Origin: Firmicutes bacterium CAG:555
GTDB lineage: Bacteria; Bacillota; Clostridia; Oscillospirales; Oscillospiraceae
Assembly (NCBI GenBank): GCA_000431075.1
Contig: HF986896.1
Location: 1-14,445 of the forward strand
Direction of reading: 5' to 3'
Length of the DNA stretch: 14,445 nucleotides
Made by a program: the position numbers and the translations under genes. Of this stretch, positions 1 through 6,439 are shown piece after piece. The notes beneath the pieces were generated by a model, which saw only the letters and a program-made list of their open reading frames with translations, did not search any database and was not told the DNA's origin. Position 1 is the first letter of the stretch. Each line of letters begins with the position of its first letter.

Positions 1-36
1 GCAGATAGGCATCATGCCTATCTGCTCTTTTTCTGC
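1..36 (+). terminator. Rho-independent terminator of an upstream gene
   Basis: Perfect inverted repeat, 12-nt arms at 1-12 and 14-25 with one base between (so about 11 paired bases with a tight loop in practice), followed by a T-rich stretch (TCTTTTTCT). This is the normal form of an intrinsic terminator reading rightward. The gene it ends lies left of the window. Confidence 0.75.
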
Positions 37-37
37 G

Positions 38-66
38 TTGACAAAATCGGGGGATAATGGTAGGAT
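38..66 (+). promoter_or_regulatory. Sigma-A-type promoter candidate
   Basis: TTGACA at 38-43 and TAGGAT at 61-66 with a 17-bp spacer. The -35 is a perfect consensus match and the -10 is 4 of 6. It lies just after the terminator and ahead of the transposase relic and the small ORF at 203. No intact downstream gene confirms that it is used. Confidence 0.45.
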
Positions 67-87
67 GAAAATACAATTTAATCACTT

Positions 88-198
88 AGAAAGGAGATAT
101 ATGGAGAGCTGAGACGAGATATAGGAGAAATCCTACGGACGCTGTGCAAACAAAAGGGAGTAGAAATCTACGAGGTAGAAGCATGGGACTGTCCTTAA
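88..198 (+). pseudogene. Relic of an IS200/IS605-family TnpA (Y1 transposase)
   Basis: One frame from 88 to the stop at 196-198 encodes 36 residues, including RRDIGEILRTLCKQKGVEI and ending EAWDCP. This matches from memory the stretch of IS200-type TnpA that immediately precedes the catalytic DHIH/DHVH (HUH) motif. In intact proteins the CP is followed by DHIHM; here a stop codon comes instead, so the HUH metal-binding pair and the later catalytic tyrosine are absent. The frame is also closed upstream by TAA at 79-81, so the N-terminal part is lost. An AAGGAG followed by ATG at 101 lies inside the relic but opens only three codons. It is a dead internal fragment. No element ends were recognised. 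Confidence 0.7.
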
Positions 199-202
199 CA
201 CG

Positions 203-385
203 ATGAAAAAAATCACCAAGGACTTGAATTCTCCGACTTGTAAAGTTAAGGAAAAATACTATTCGGTCACGCCCGATGGTGAACTCGTTGTTGCTGTCAG
301 GGCTTCTTGCAGCTTTTATGAAAAAATTGACGGTGAGTTATCCGATTATCCGTCGGGAATAGGATATGAGCTCATTATAAAATGA
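203..385 (+). CDS. Hypothetical 60-aa protein, doubtful
   Basis: Frame of 60 codons beginning MKKITKDLNSP and ending GYELIIK, with no recognised domain, signal peptide or membrane segment. It starts five bases after the stop of the transposase relic, in another frame. There is no good ribosome site before the ATG, which weakens the case. In its favour, it is followed by a strong terminator at 398-438 and the composition is protein-like (charged, VTPDGELVVAV strand-like segment). It could be a real small gene, a 3' fragment of a longer gene cut by the rearrangement that left the relic, or chance. Confidence 0.3.
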   Translation: MKKITKDLNSPTCKVKEKYYSVTPDGELVVAVRASCSFYEKIDGELSDYPSGIGYELIIK

Positions 386-397
386 TGCCCCGAAAAC

Positions 398-438
398 AAA
401 AGACAGGCAATGCAAAACGCATTGCCTGTCTTTTTGTT
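398..438. terminator. Bidirectional intrinsic terminator
   Basis: 13-bp perfect stem (401-413 with 419-431, loop AAAAC). It is followed by TTTTGTT on the plus strand and by TTTGTTTT on the minus strand. It sits between the plus-strand ORF ending at 385 and ridA ending at 444 on the minus strand, so it can serve both, most clearly the ilvA-ridA transcript. Confidence 0.85.
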
Positions 439-443
439 ATGCA

Positions 444-815
444 TTATACCTCTGCGATGACCTCGCACTCGACGAGAACATCCTTGGGAAGTCTTGCGAC
501 CTCAACACAGGAGCGGGCGGGGTACGGCTCGGTAAAATACTGAGCGTAGATGCCGTTGACGGTGCCGAAATCGTTCATATCCTTGATGAAAACGGTGGTC
601 TTGACGACCTTGGACATGTTGCTGCCTGCTGCCTTGAGAAGCTCGGAGAGGTTTTTGAACACCTGATGAGCCTGAGCCTCAACGCCGACTGCGACCTCGC
701 CGGTCTCGGGGATAATGCCTATCTGACCGGAGGTGTAGACCATGTTACCAACTATCTGAGCCTGAGAATAAGGGCCGATGGCTGCGGGAGCTTTGGTTGT
801 AGAAACGTTTTTCAT
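444..815 (-). CDS. ridA: RidA family 2-iminobutanoate/2-iminopropanoate deaminase
   Basis: RidA (YjgF/YER057c/UK114) hydrolyses reactive enamine/imine intermediates released by PLP enzymes such as threonine dehydratase, giving 2-oxoacids and ammonia in the cytoplasm. Family signs are the N-terminal AIGPYSQA, VYTSGQIG, the TTVFIKDMNDF segment and the C-terminal PARSCVEVARLP with the carboxylate-binding Arg (R101 in this numbering), then ECEVIA with the conserved Glu. Length of 123 aa fits the family. The start at 815 is chosen because GGAGG lies 8 nt before that ATG; an in-frame ATG at 830 would place the ribosome site inside the gene. It begins 16 nt after the ilvA stop, so the two are surely cotranscribed and functionally paired. 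Confidence 0.93.
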   Translation of the reverse strand: MKNVSTTKAPAAIGPYSQAQIVGNMVYTSGQIGIIPETGEVAVGVEAQAHQVFKNLSELLKAAGSNMSKVVKTTVFIKDMNDFGTVNGIYAQYFTEPYPARSCVEVARLPKDVLVECEVIAEV

Positions 816-831
816 TTTATTATCCTCCATT

Positions 832-2040
832 TTAATTTATTGTTACAGTGTAGCCGAAATTTTCAAGCGAGCTCACGACGGCCTTGCCGTGCTCTGCGCC
901 GCCGACCTCACAGGTTATCGAGACATTCGTCTCGTTGGGGCTGAGTGCTGTGCTCAGTCTGTCATGCGCAACGGAAACAATGTTTGCGCCCTGATCGGCA
1001 ATGTGGTTGAGAAGCTGGCTGAGGCTGCCGGGCTTGTCGAGCAGCTTCACGGTAAATCTCAAGCGGCGGTGACGGGCGACAAGCCCCTGCTCGATGATGC
1101 ACTGAATGAAGCTGACATCGATATTGCCGCCGGAGAGCAGGCACACAACACGCTTACCCTTGACATCGACCTTGCCCTTCAAGACGGCGGCAACGGGCGT
1201 TGCACCGGAGGGCTCGACTATCTGCTTGCATCGCTCCATGAGAAGCAGTATTGCCTCGGAGATTTCATTATCCGTCACGGTGACGACATTGTCGGCATAG
1301 CGGTTTATAAGCTCGACGGTGATGTCGCCGGGGGCTTTGACCGCAATGCCGTCTGCAATTGTCGAAACAGTGTCGGTCGAGATATATCTTTTTTCCTTAA
1401 ACGACTGCGCAATTGCATCTGCGCCCTCCGCCTGTACGCCGATGACCTCAATGCGGGGATTTATCTGCTTAACGCAGGCCGCAACGCCCGCAAGCAGACC
1501 GCCGCCGCCTGCCGGGACGATTATCATATCCACCGTGGGAAGGTCGCCGACTATCTCAAGGCCGAGCGTACCCTGACCGGCAATGACATCAAGGTCGTTG
1601 TACGGATGCAGGAAGGTCGCATTTTCTTTCTCGCAAATTTCGCACGCCGCCTTGTAAGCGTCGTCGTAGCAGTCGCCGGCCAAAACGACCTTTGCGCCGT
1701 AGCTCTCGGTCGCCTGTACCTTGGCGATGGGGGCCGTTTTGGGCATGACGATGGTTGCCGGAATGCCGAACTTCTTGGCTGCACACGCAACGCCCTGTGC
1801 ATGGTTGCCTGCCGAGGAGGCAACAACGGAGCTCACACCGCCGTTTTCCATCAAAGCGGCTATCTTGTTGCTTGCGCCTCTTATTTTAAAGGAGCCGGTT
1901 TTCTGACGGTTTTCGCACTTGAGATAAATGCTGCCGCCTGTCATCCCCGAAAAAGTAGAGGACAGGTCGAGCTCGGTATGGTGCAGCATGGGGGCAAGTC
2001 TCTTTGCTGCCAGTTCAAATTCACTAAGGGGCAGATCCAC
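832..2040 (-). CDS. ilvA: Threonine ammonia-lyase (threonine dehydratase) with C-terminal ACT domain
   Basis: PLP enzyme converting L-threonine to 2-oxobutanoate and ammonia, either for isoleucine synthesis or for threonine catabolism. The PLP lysine is in TGSFKIRGAS (K52), the substrate loop is SAGNHAQG (about 76-83), the phosphate-binding tetraglycine is at about 178-181 and SGGN at about 304-307 ends the fold. An ACT-type domain fills roughly 328-402 (RFTVKLLDKPGSLSQLL), suggesting allosteric control. About 400 aa with one ACT domain is the short form common in Firmicutes, not the 500-aa E. coli IlvA with two. GTG at 2040 is preferred because GAGG lies 8 nt upstream; the GTG at 2049 would touch that site. 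ridA follows directly, matching the released enamine product. Biosynthetic versus catabolic use cannot be decided here, since no other ilv genes are in the window. Confidence 0.93.
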   Translation of the reverse strand: MDLPLSEFELAAKRLAPMLHHTELDLSSTFSGMTGGSIYLKCENRQKTGSFKIRGASNKIAALMENGGVSSVVASSAGNHAQGVACAAKKFGIPATIVMPKTAPIAKVQATESYGAKVVLAGDCYDDAYKAACEICEKENATFLHPYNDLDVIAGQGTLGLEIVGDLPTVDMIIVPAGGGGLLAGVAACVKQINPRIEVIGVQAEGADAIAQSFKEKRYISTDTVSTIADGIAVKAPGDITVELINRYADNVVTVTDNEISEAILLLMERCKQIVEPSGATPVAAVLKGKVDVKGKRVVCLLSGGNIDVSFIQCIIEQGLVARHRRLRFTVKLLDKPGSLSQLLNHIADQGANIVSVAHDRLSTALSPNETNVSITCEVGGAEHGKAVVSSLENFGYTVTIN

Positions 2041-2073
2041 GGAAAACACCTCATTTACTATATATGTGAGAAA

Positions 2074-2102
2074 AGTTTACCGCATAAAAAGGCAAAACGC
2101 AA
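2074..2102 (-). promoter_or_regulatory. Weak promoter candidate for ilvA-ridA
   Basis: On the minus strand, TTGCGT (2097-2102), a 17-bp spacer and TAAACT (2074-2079), 34 nt upstream of the preferred ilvA start. Spacing is ideal but the hexamers match consensus only 3 of 6 and 4 of 6. No T-box or riboswitch structure was recognised in the short leader. Confidence 0.3.
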
Positions 2103-2129
2103 TAGCTTGAGTGTAAAAATGTCTATGTA

Positions 2130-2186
2130 GCGGCAACAAAAATTCAACATGTCCGTTTGCTGCGGACATAAGCTTTCCGCTGCCGC
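2130..2186 (-). terminator. Nested inverted repeat, possible terminator of the 62-aa gene
   Basis: Inner 7-bp stem ATGTCCG/CGGACAT (2149-2155 with 2163-2169) inside an outer 6-bp pair GCGGCA/TGCCGC (2130-2135 with 2181-2186). Read on the minus strand, the inner stem is followed after four bases by AATTTTTG. It lies just after the stop of the small gene at 2199 and before ilvA. The T-run is offset, so it is an imperfect terminator; a structured leader is the alternative. Confidence 0.35.
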
Positions 2187-2198
2187 ACATTACCGCGA

Positions 2199-2387
2199 TT
2201 AGCCTTGCGAGCTTATGCTGTTTACATAGCTGCGCATCTCGTCACGGGACTTTATGCCGTGCGAGTTGTCGATTATCTTCTGCTGCTTTTCGGCGTCCAG
2301 TCCCGAGAAATAGAAAAATGCGTCGGCGTTCTGCATCAGCGCCATGCCGAGCCCCAAGGGAATGTCCCTGCCGTTTTTAGCGTTCAT
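2199..2387 (-). CDS. Conserved small clostridial protein of unknown function, 62 aa
   Basis: A 62-aa soluble protein beginning MNAKNGRDIPLGLGMALMQN. The pattern IPLGLGMAL-QN-A---F--L, then Q--II, then S-DEMRSYV resembles small, single-domain proteins I recall as common in Clostridia and annotated only as hypothetical. The back half looks helical and loosely recalls the C-terminal helix-rich part of YdeI/OmpD-associated proteins, which is only a weak resemblance. GAGG lies 9 nt before the ATG. It stands alone between a terminator upstream (2421-2458) and a possible terminator downstream. There is no signal peptide, cysteine pair or membrane segment. Confidence 0.7.
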   Translation of the reverse strand: MNAKNGRDIPLGLGMALMQNADAFFYFSGLDAEKQQKIIDNSHGIKSRDEMRSYVNSISSQG

Positions 2388-2420
2388 TTTGCATCACCTC
2401 GTTTATATCGTCTGCAAAAC

Positions 2421-2458
2421 AATATAAAAAAATACGGCGCACCGGATGTGCGCCGTAA
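2421..2458 (-). terminator. Intrinsic terminator of the lipoprotein gene
   Basis: 9-bp GC-rich stem ACGGCGCAC/GTGCGCCGT (2434-2442 with 2448-2456, 5-nt loop). On the minus strand it is followed by ATTTTTTTATATTG. It begins 6 nt past the stop of the lipoprotein gene that ends at 2462. Confidence 0.88.
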
Positions 2459-2461
2459 GTA

Positions 2462-4570
2462 TTATTTCTTATAAGGCAGGGACTCAAAGTAGCTCGTGTC
2501 GGCATTGCCGTTTATCTTCCAGCCGGAGTCAGACTTTTTAATCTTTATTCTGCCGGTGAGACCATGATCTGTTGTGAAGTCAATGTACGAGCTGCCGTCT
2601 GTTTCGGTGAACTTGAGCTTATAGCCGGACGGGATTATTTTACCGTCGGACAGCGTAAGATCCTTTGTAGTCGTAACATAGCTTGTTCCGCTGAGTTTTA
2701 GAACGGAGGAGTCCCGTGTATATTTCCCACCTTCGTAGGTGTAGCTCACCTCGGCGGTGTAGCTGCCAAGGACATTTACTGAGCGCTTAAGGTAGAGCTT
2801 GCTGTGCGTAAACTCCTTGACTGCGCCGTAAGCGTGGTCACTGTCACCGAATTTGCAGGCAGTAAGCTCACCATCAAATTTAAATGCATAAGTCACGGTG
2901 CTGCCGTCGGCGGTCTTGCCGTCTATGAAGATCTCGCTCTTGCCGTCGCCGTCAATGTCGTAAAGGCGAATGCTTGAGACGGTTTTGATCTTCGTCGCCT
3001 TCTCGTGGGCGCTGCTTCCGGCTTCAACTTTGAGGGTGAGCAGACCTTCCGCATTGGTCGTGGTGCTTATCTTCTCCTGCGTCTCGTCGCCGTTAATGTC
3101 AGCGGAGTAGGGGAGCTTGCCGCTTATAAGCGTTCCTGTCTCGCCGCCGTCGGGGTCAAGAACAGTCACTTTGCCGCTGCTGTCGGCAGAGAGCAGTCGG
3201 CGCTCATAGGTGCCGTCGGGACGGGTAAAGCCGATGAAAATGCTGGGGCTCGTTTTGAGCTCCTTGTTTATTGCAAACGCTGCGCCCTCGGTGAGGTCAC
3301 TGCAATACCAAAGCTGGGCCTCGAGCGAATACTTGCCGCTGGACTTGTAGTAGTTTGCACTGTAGACGCTGATATTATAAATTTTGCCCGAGACGGAAAC
3401 GAGGACGGACTTGATGTCTTTGTCCGCTTCGTTGCCGACTATGGTGAGCGAGGAGGCGTCGGCATCCTTTGCAAGGGTGGCGGTGATATCACCGGTCGTG
3501 CCGTCAAGGTCTGCGGGGACAAATTCGTCCTTTATCTTTCCTGCGAGAACATCGTATTTGACGGTAAACTCAAATGCACCCTCAGCGGAATCGGCTATCT
3601 CACCGGGATTTATGGCAATGACAACGCCTTCGTTATTCATATACCAGTGACCGTCGGAAATGAGATCCTTGACCTTGTCGGTATACCCCTCTGCAAACAG
3701 CATGTCGGCATATTTGCTGTTGTCGGTTAATGAACTGAAGATATCCTCAGAGCATGCGTTTACAAATTCTTCGGTGTTGTCGGTAATGTCTGCAAGCTTC
3801 AGCTCGGCGCCGGTATACGCATCGTAGTTATGTCCGGTTATCGCACTGGCAGAGCCCGTGCCGAGATTAGCCTTGTCAAACATTCTGAATGAAAGTACCG
3901 TACTGTCGCCGCGGGTGACACGCACATAGCGGCTCTGGCTGAAATCGTCAAGGTCTTCGCCATCGGCTTCTTTGGCAAGCTGCTTGTATGCCTTGCGGCT
4001 GCTTTCAAGTTGTTCGCCGGTAAAAGTCTTATTAATTCCGGCGATACTGTCATTTATCGCCTTTGCCGCATCGGGACGGTTTGGCATGGTGATCGTGGGG
4101 ACTGCCAAAGAAACACCGGTTTCCGGCTTTGTGGTCTTCATCTGAACTATCGTGTCGCCGCCGCAGACAAGCTTGTCGCTTGTGTTTATGATGCGATGAT
4201 CGGCAGTAACGGTGATATCAATGCGGGCCATGTTTGAAAAATCACTGCTGAACGATTCAACGGCGAGGACATTGAGATCCTTATCGTAAATGCAGATGCT
4301 GTAATCGATGATCGCCTTTGCACTGCTTTCGGCAGCATCGCCTGCAAAGTCAAAGTGCACGACCTCACCTGCATCAAGCGGAGTGTCGTCGGCGTGCTTT
4401 GTCGACTCCGAGCCGGCATCCGTGCCGTATGACACGGTGTATATGTCGTCAGCCTCAATTGTGACATAAACGCCGCAGTCACGCATCTTGACTGTCTCGG
4501 TCTTCTTGCCGCAGGCGCAAAGTCCGAGCACAAGTAAAAGTGCCAGTAAAATGGCAGCTATTCTACGCAT
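2462..4570 (-). CDS. Putative lipoprotein with DUF4163/DUF3298-like and FG-GAP-like regions
   Basis: A 702-aa surface lipoprotein. The signal is MRRIAAILLALLLVLGLCAC with a lipobox-like LCAC, the acylated Cys most likely at residue 20 (C18 also present). The start at 4570 has GGAG about 10 nt upstream; an in-frame Met 20 codons earlier would bury the signal peptide. Residues about 145-265 resemble DUF4163 and about 266-345 resemble DUF3298 (HNYDAYTGAELKLADI, then WYMNNEGVVIAINPGEIA), the pair seen in RsiV- and PdaC-type proteins. Two acidic FG-GAP/VCBS-like calcium-loop motifs follow, DINGDETQE (about 491-499) and DIDGDGKSEIFI (about 538-549). The C-terminal 60 residues look like a small SH3-like beta domain. 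It is monocistronic. The ligand is unknown; a wall-linked sensor or binding role is an inference. Confidence 0.85.
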   Translation of the reverse strand: MRRIAAILLALLLVLGLCACGKKTETVKMRDCGVYVTIEADDIYTVSYGTDAGSESTKHADDTPLDAGEVVHFDFAGDAAESSAKAIIDYSICIYDKDLNVLAVESFSSDFSNMARIDITVTADHRIINTSDKLVCGGDTIVQMKTTKPETGVSLAVPTITMPNRPDAAKAINDSIAGINKTFTGEQLESSRKAYKQLAKEADGEDLDDFSQSRYVRVTRGDSTVLSFRMFDKANLGTGSASAITGHNYDAYTGAELKLADITDNTEEFVNACSEDIFSSLTDNSKYADMLFAEGYTDKVKDLISDGHWYMNNEGVVIAINPGEIADSAEGAFEFTVKYDVLAGKIKDEFVPADLDGTTGDITATLAKDADASSLTIVGNEADKDIKSVLVSVSGKIYNISVYSANYYKSSGKYSLEAQLWYCSDLTEGAAFAINKELKTSPSIFIGFTRPDGTYERRLLSADSSGKVTVLDPDGGETGTLISGKLPYSADINGDETQEKISTTTNAEGLLTLKVEAGSSAHEKATKIKTVSSIRLYDIDGDGKSEIFIDGKTADGSTVTYAFKFDGELTACKFGDSDHAYGAVKEFTHSKLYLKRSVNVLGSYTAEVSYTYEGGKYTRDSSVLKLSGTSYVTTTKDLTLSDGKIIPSGYKLKFTETDGSSYIDFTTDHGLTGRIKIKKSDSGWKINGNADTSYFESLPYKK

Positions 4571-4620
4571 AAAAAAGTTCTCCAATCTGCTGAAAACAGC
4601 CAAACTTCTATATCTTGCAT

Positions 4621-4629
4621 AGTATAACA
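4621..4629 (-). promoter_or_regulatory. Extended -10 promoter candidate for the lipoprotein gene
   Basis: On the minus strand TG-T-TATACT (an extended -10) lies about 50 nt upstream of the lipoprotein start. No good -35 is found at 16-18 bp; TTGCTG lies too far upstream, at 21 bp. Extended -10 promoters tolerate this. Confidence 0.4.
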
Positions 4630-4700
4630 CAGTTTATGCTATAATTCCAGCAAAAGGTGAGAAACTTAATAAAACCGCAACAAATGAAGAAAAATATGTT

Positions 4701-4742
4701 AAAAAAGCTCCCCATCGAGGTCAAAAACCAAGATGGGGAGTA
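4701..4742 (-). terminator. Intrinsic terminator of the hydCBA operon
   Basis: 9-bp stem CTCCCCATC/GATGGGGAG (4708-4716 with 4732-4740). Read on the minus strand it is followed by CTTTTTTAAC. It lies 15 nt after the hydA stop and separates the hydrogenase operon from the lipoprotein gene's promoter. Confidence 0.85.
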
Positions 4743-4755
4743 AGTTTTGCTTTGA

Positions 4756-6435
4756 TTATTCTCTGCCGTGATCGGGGTAATGAATGTGCAGAAGCTCATG
4801 TGCTCTGCCACGCAGCAGGTCGTACACCGCATCCAAAGCGGGATTCTGCTCGGACGAGCGGAGCTCGCAGGCTTCGTCGGCTGCAAAGATACCATCGCAG
4901 CGTTCTGCCTTGCGCGCCTGACATGCGGGGGGCTGACCGCCGCCGCCGATGCAGCCGTCGGGGCAGGCCATGACCTCGACAAAATGGAAAAACTCCTCGC
5001 CGGACTCTATCTTTTCAATGAGCTTGTCGGCATTGCCCAGCCCGTTTGCAACGGCAATCCTGAGCGTGGTGTCACCGGCCGTGACCTCGAATGCCTTGAT
5101 GCCCTCAAGACCACGAACGCCGCATTCTGCGACCGACGACAGCGCCTCGGTTGAGACATCGCCGAGCACATGGCGGATGACGGCTTCCGTAACGCCGCCG
5201 GTCACGCCGAAGATGACGCCTGCGCCCGTGTACGGGGCAAAGGGAGCGTCGGGCTGACTGTCGGGGATGTTTGCAAAGTCGATGCCGCTTTCATTTATCA
5301 TGCGCACGAGTTCCTGAGTTGTGAGCACAAGGTCGATGAGTCGCTCGCCGTCCTTGACCAACTCGGGGCGAGCCGCCTCGGCCTTCTTTGCCGTGCAGGG
5401 CATGACTGCGACGGAGACTACCTCCTCGTCGCCGTACTGCTGACGGATAAGAGCGCCGAACATCTCCATCGGCGAGCCGCAGGTCGATACCTGAGGCATG
5501 AGGTGCGGATGCTTGTTTTCAACATGCTTTATCCAGCCCGGGCAGCAGGAGGTGAACATGGGAAGCTTTGCACCGGTCTTGAGCTTATCGAGAAACTCCG
5601 CCGTTTCCTCCATGATGGTAAGGTCGGCGGTGAGCGACGTGTCGAACACATAGTCAACGCCCATCATTTTAAGCGCAGTGACTATCTTGCCCATCACAGG
5701 GACATTTGCGGGGATGCCGAACTCCTCGCCGATGCCGACACGGACTGCCGGAGCAACCTGAACTGCGACCTTCTTGCTGGGGTCGTAGATGGCCTTCCAC
5801 ATGGTAGACACTTCATTTTTGACGGTGATTGCGCCGGTGGGGCAGACTGCCGCACACTGACCGCAGCCGACACAGTCGGTGTCGATAAGCTTGCGGTCAA
5901 AGCCGCAGGAGACAAAGGCCTCCATACCACGGTTGCAGAAGTCAACGGCGTGGATGTTCTGAACCTCGGCGCACATTCTTACGCACTTGCCGCAGAGGAT
6001 GCACTTTGAGGGGTCACGGACTATGGACGGGGACGAGTCGTCAATAGGCTCCTTGCAGTAGTTGTTTGCAAAGCGGACATTGGTTACATTGTAGCGCTTG
6101 GCGTACTCCTGAAGCTTGCACTTGCCGGACTTGTCGCAGGTGGTACACTCCGAGCGGTGGCTTGCAAGCAAAAGCTCAATTATCATCTGGCGGTGCTTGC
6201 GCAGCTTTGCGGTGTTCGTGCGCACGACCATGCCGTCCTTGGGGATTACGGTGCATGCAGCCTCGATGCCGCCACGCTCGTTTTCGATAACGCAAAGCCG
6301 GCAGCCGCCGTATATCGACAGGCTTTCGCAGTAGCAGAGGTTGGGGATATCAATGTGATTTTGCTGAGCAACTTCAAGGACATTGCGAGCATTTTCAAAT
6401 TCGCAGCTAATGCCGTCTATAATCATACGCTTCAT
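4756..6435 (-). CDS. hydA: [FeFe]-hydrogenase catalytic subunit HydA (A3, NAD-linked trimer type)
   Basis: 559-aa subunit carrying the H-cluster, where protons are reduced or H2 oxidised in the cytoplasm. Domains in order: N-terminal [2Fe-2S] ferredoxin domain (C34, C45, C48, C61); a His-ligated [4Fe-4S] site (H93, C97, C100, C106); two [4Fe-4S] clusters (C145-C148-C151-C155 and C188-C191-C194-C198); then the H-cluster domain with TSCCPGW (C297 proton relay, C298 ligand), MPCTAKKAEA (C347, E353) and EVMACPDGCIGGGGQP (C491, C495); and a small-subunit-like tail ending HELLHIHYPDHGRE. All cluster ligands are present. One oddity is Asp at 493, where the usual motif as I know it has Gly (CPGGC). 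AAGGAGG sits 9 nt before the ATG inside the end of hydB, giving a 4-nt gap and coupling. The hydEFG maturation genes must lie elsewhere. Confidence 0.96.
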   Translation of the reverse strand: MKRMIIDGISCEFENARNVLEVAQQNHIDIPNLCYCESLSIYGGCRLCVIENERGGIEAACTVIPKDGMVVRTNTAKLRKHRQMIIELLLASHRSECTTCDKSGKCKLQEYAKRYNVTNVRFANNYCKEPIDDSSPSIVRDPSKCILCGKCVRMCAEVQNIHAVDFCNRGMEAFVSCGFDRKLIDTDCVGCGQCAAVCPTGAITVKNEVSTMWKAIYDPSKKVAVQVAPAVRVGIGEEFGIPANVPVMGKIVTALKMMGVDYVFDTSLTADLTIMEETAEFLDKLKTGAKLPMFTSCCPGWIKHVENKHPHLMPQVSTCGSPMEMFGALIRQQYGDEEVVSVAVMPCTAKKAEAARPELVKDGERLIDLVLTTQELVRMINESGIDFANIPDSQPDAPFAPYTGAGVIFGVTGGVTEAVIRHVLGDVSTEALSSVAECGVRGLEGIKAFEVTAGDTTLRIAVANGLGNADKLIEKIESGEEFFHFVEVMACPDGCIGGGGQPPACQARKAERCDGIFAADEACELRSSEQNPALDAVYDLLRGRAHELLHIHYPDHGRE

Positions 6436-6439
6436 ATCT

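Noticed and set aside
91..112. AAGGAG followed by ATG at 101, looking like a gene start
   Set aside because: The frame stops after three codons. The AAGGAG is explained as Lys-Glu codons inside the transposase relic.
778..2130. A 450-codon open frame on the plus strand
   Set aside because: It is antisense to ilvA and ridA, whose conserved motifs are unmistakable. The plus-strand protein has no recognisable motif and a cysteine/arginine-rich composition typical of shadow frames in GC-biased genes.
4608..4982. A 124-codon minus-strand frame crossing the hydA 3' end and its terminator
   Set aside because: It runs through a strong terminator and overlaps hydA in another frame; its hydrophobic end comes from AT-rich intergenic DNA. 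No ribosome site.
5170..6009. A 279-codon open frame on the plus strand
   Set aside because: It is the antisense shadow of hydA; no ribosome site and no domain. The same reasoning removes the plus-strand frames at 3005-3730 and 7409-7978.
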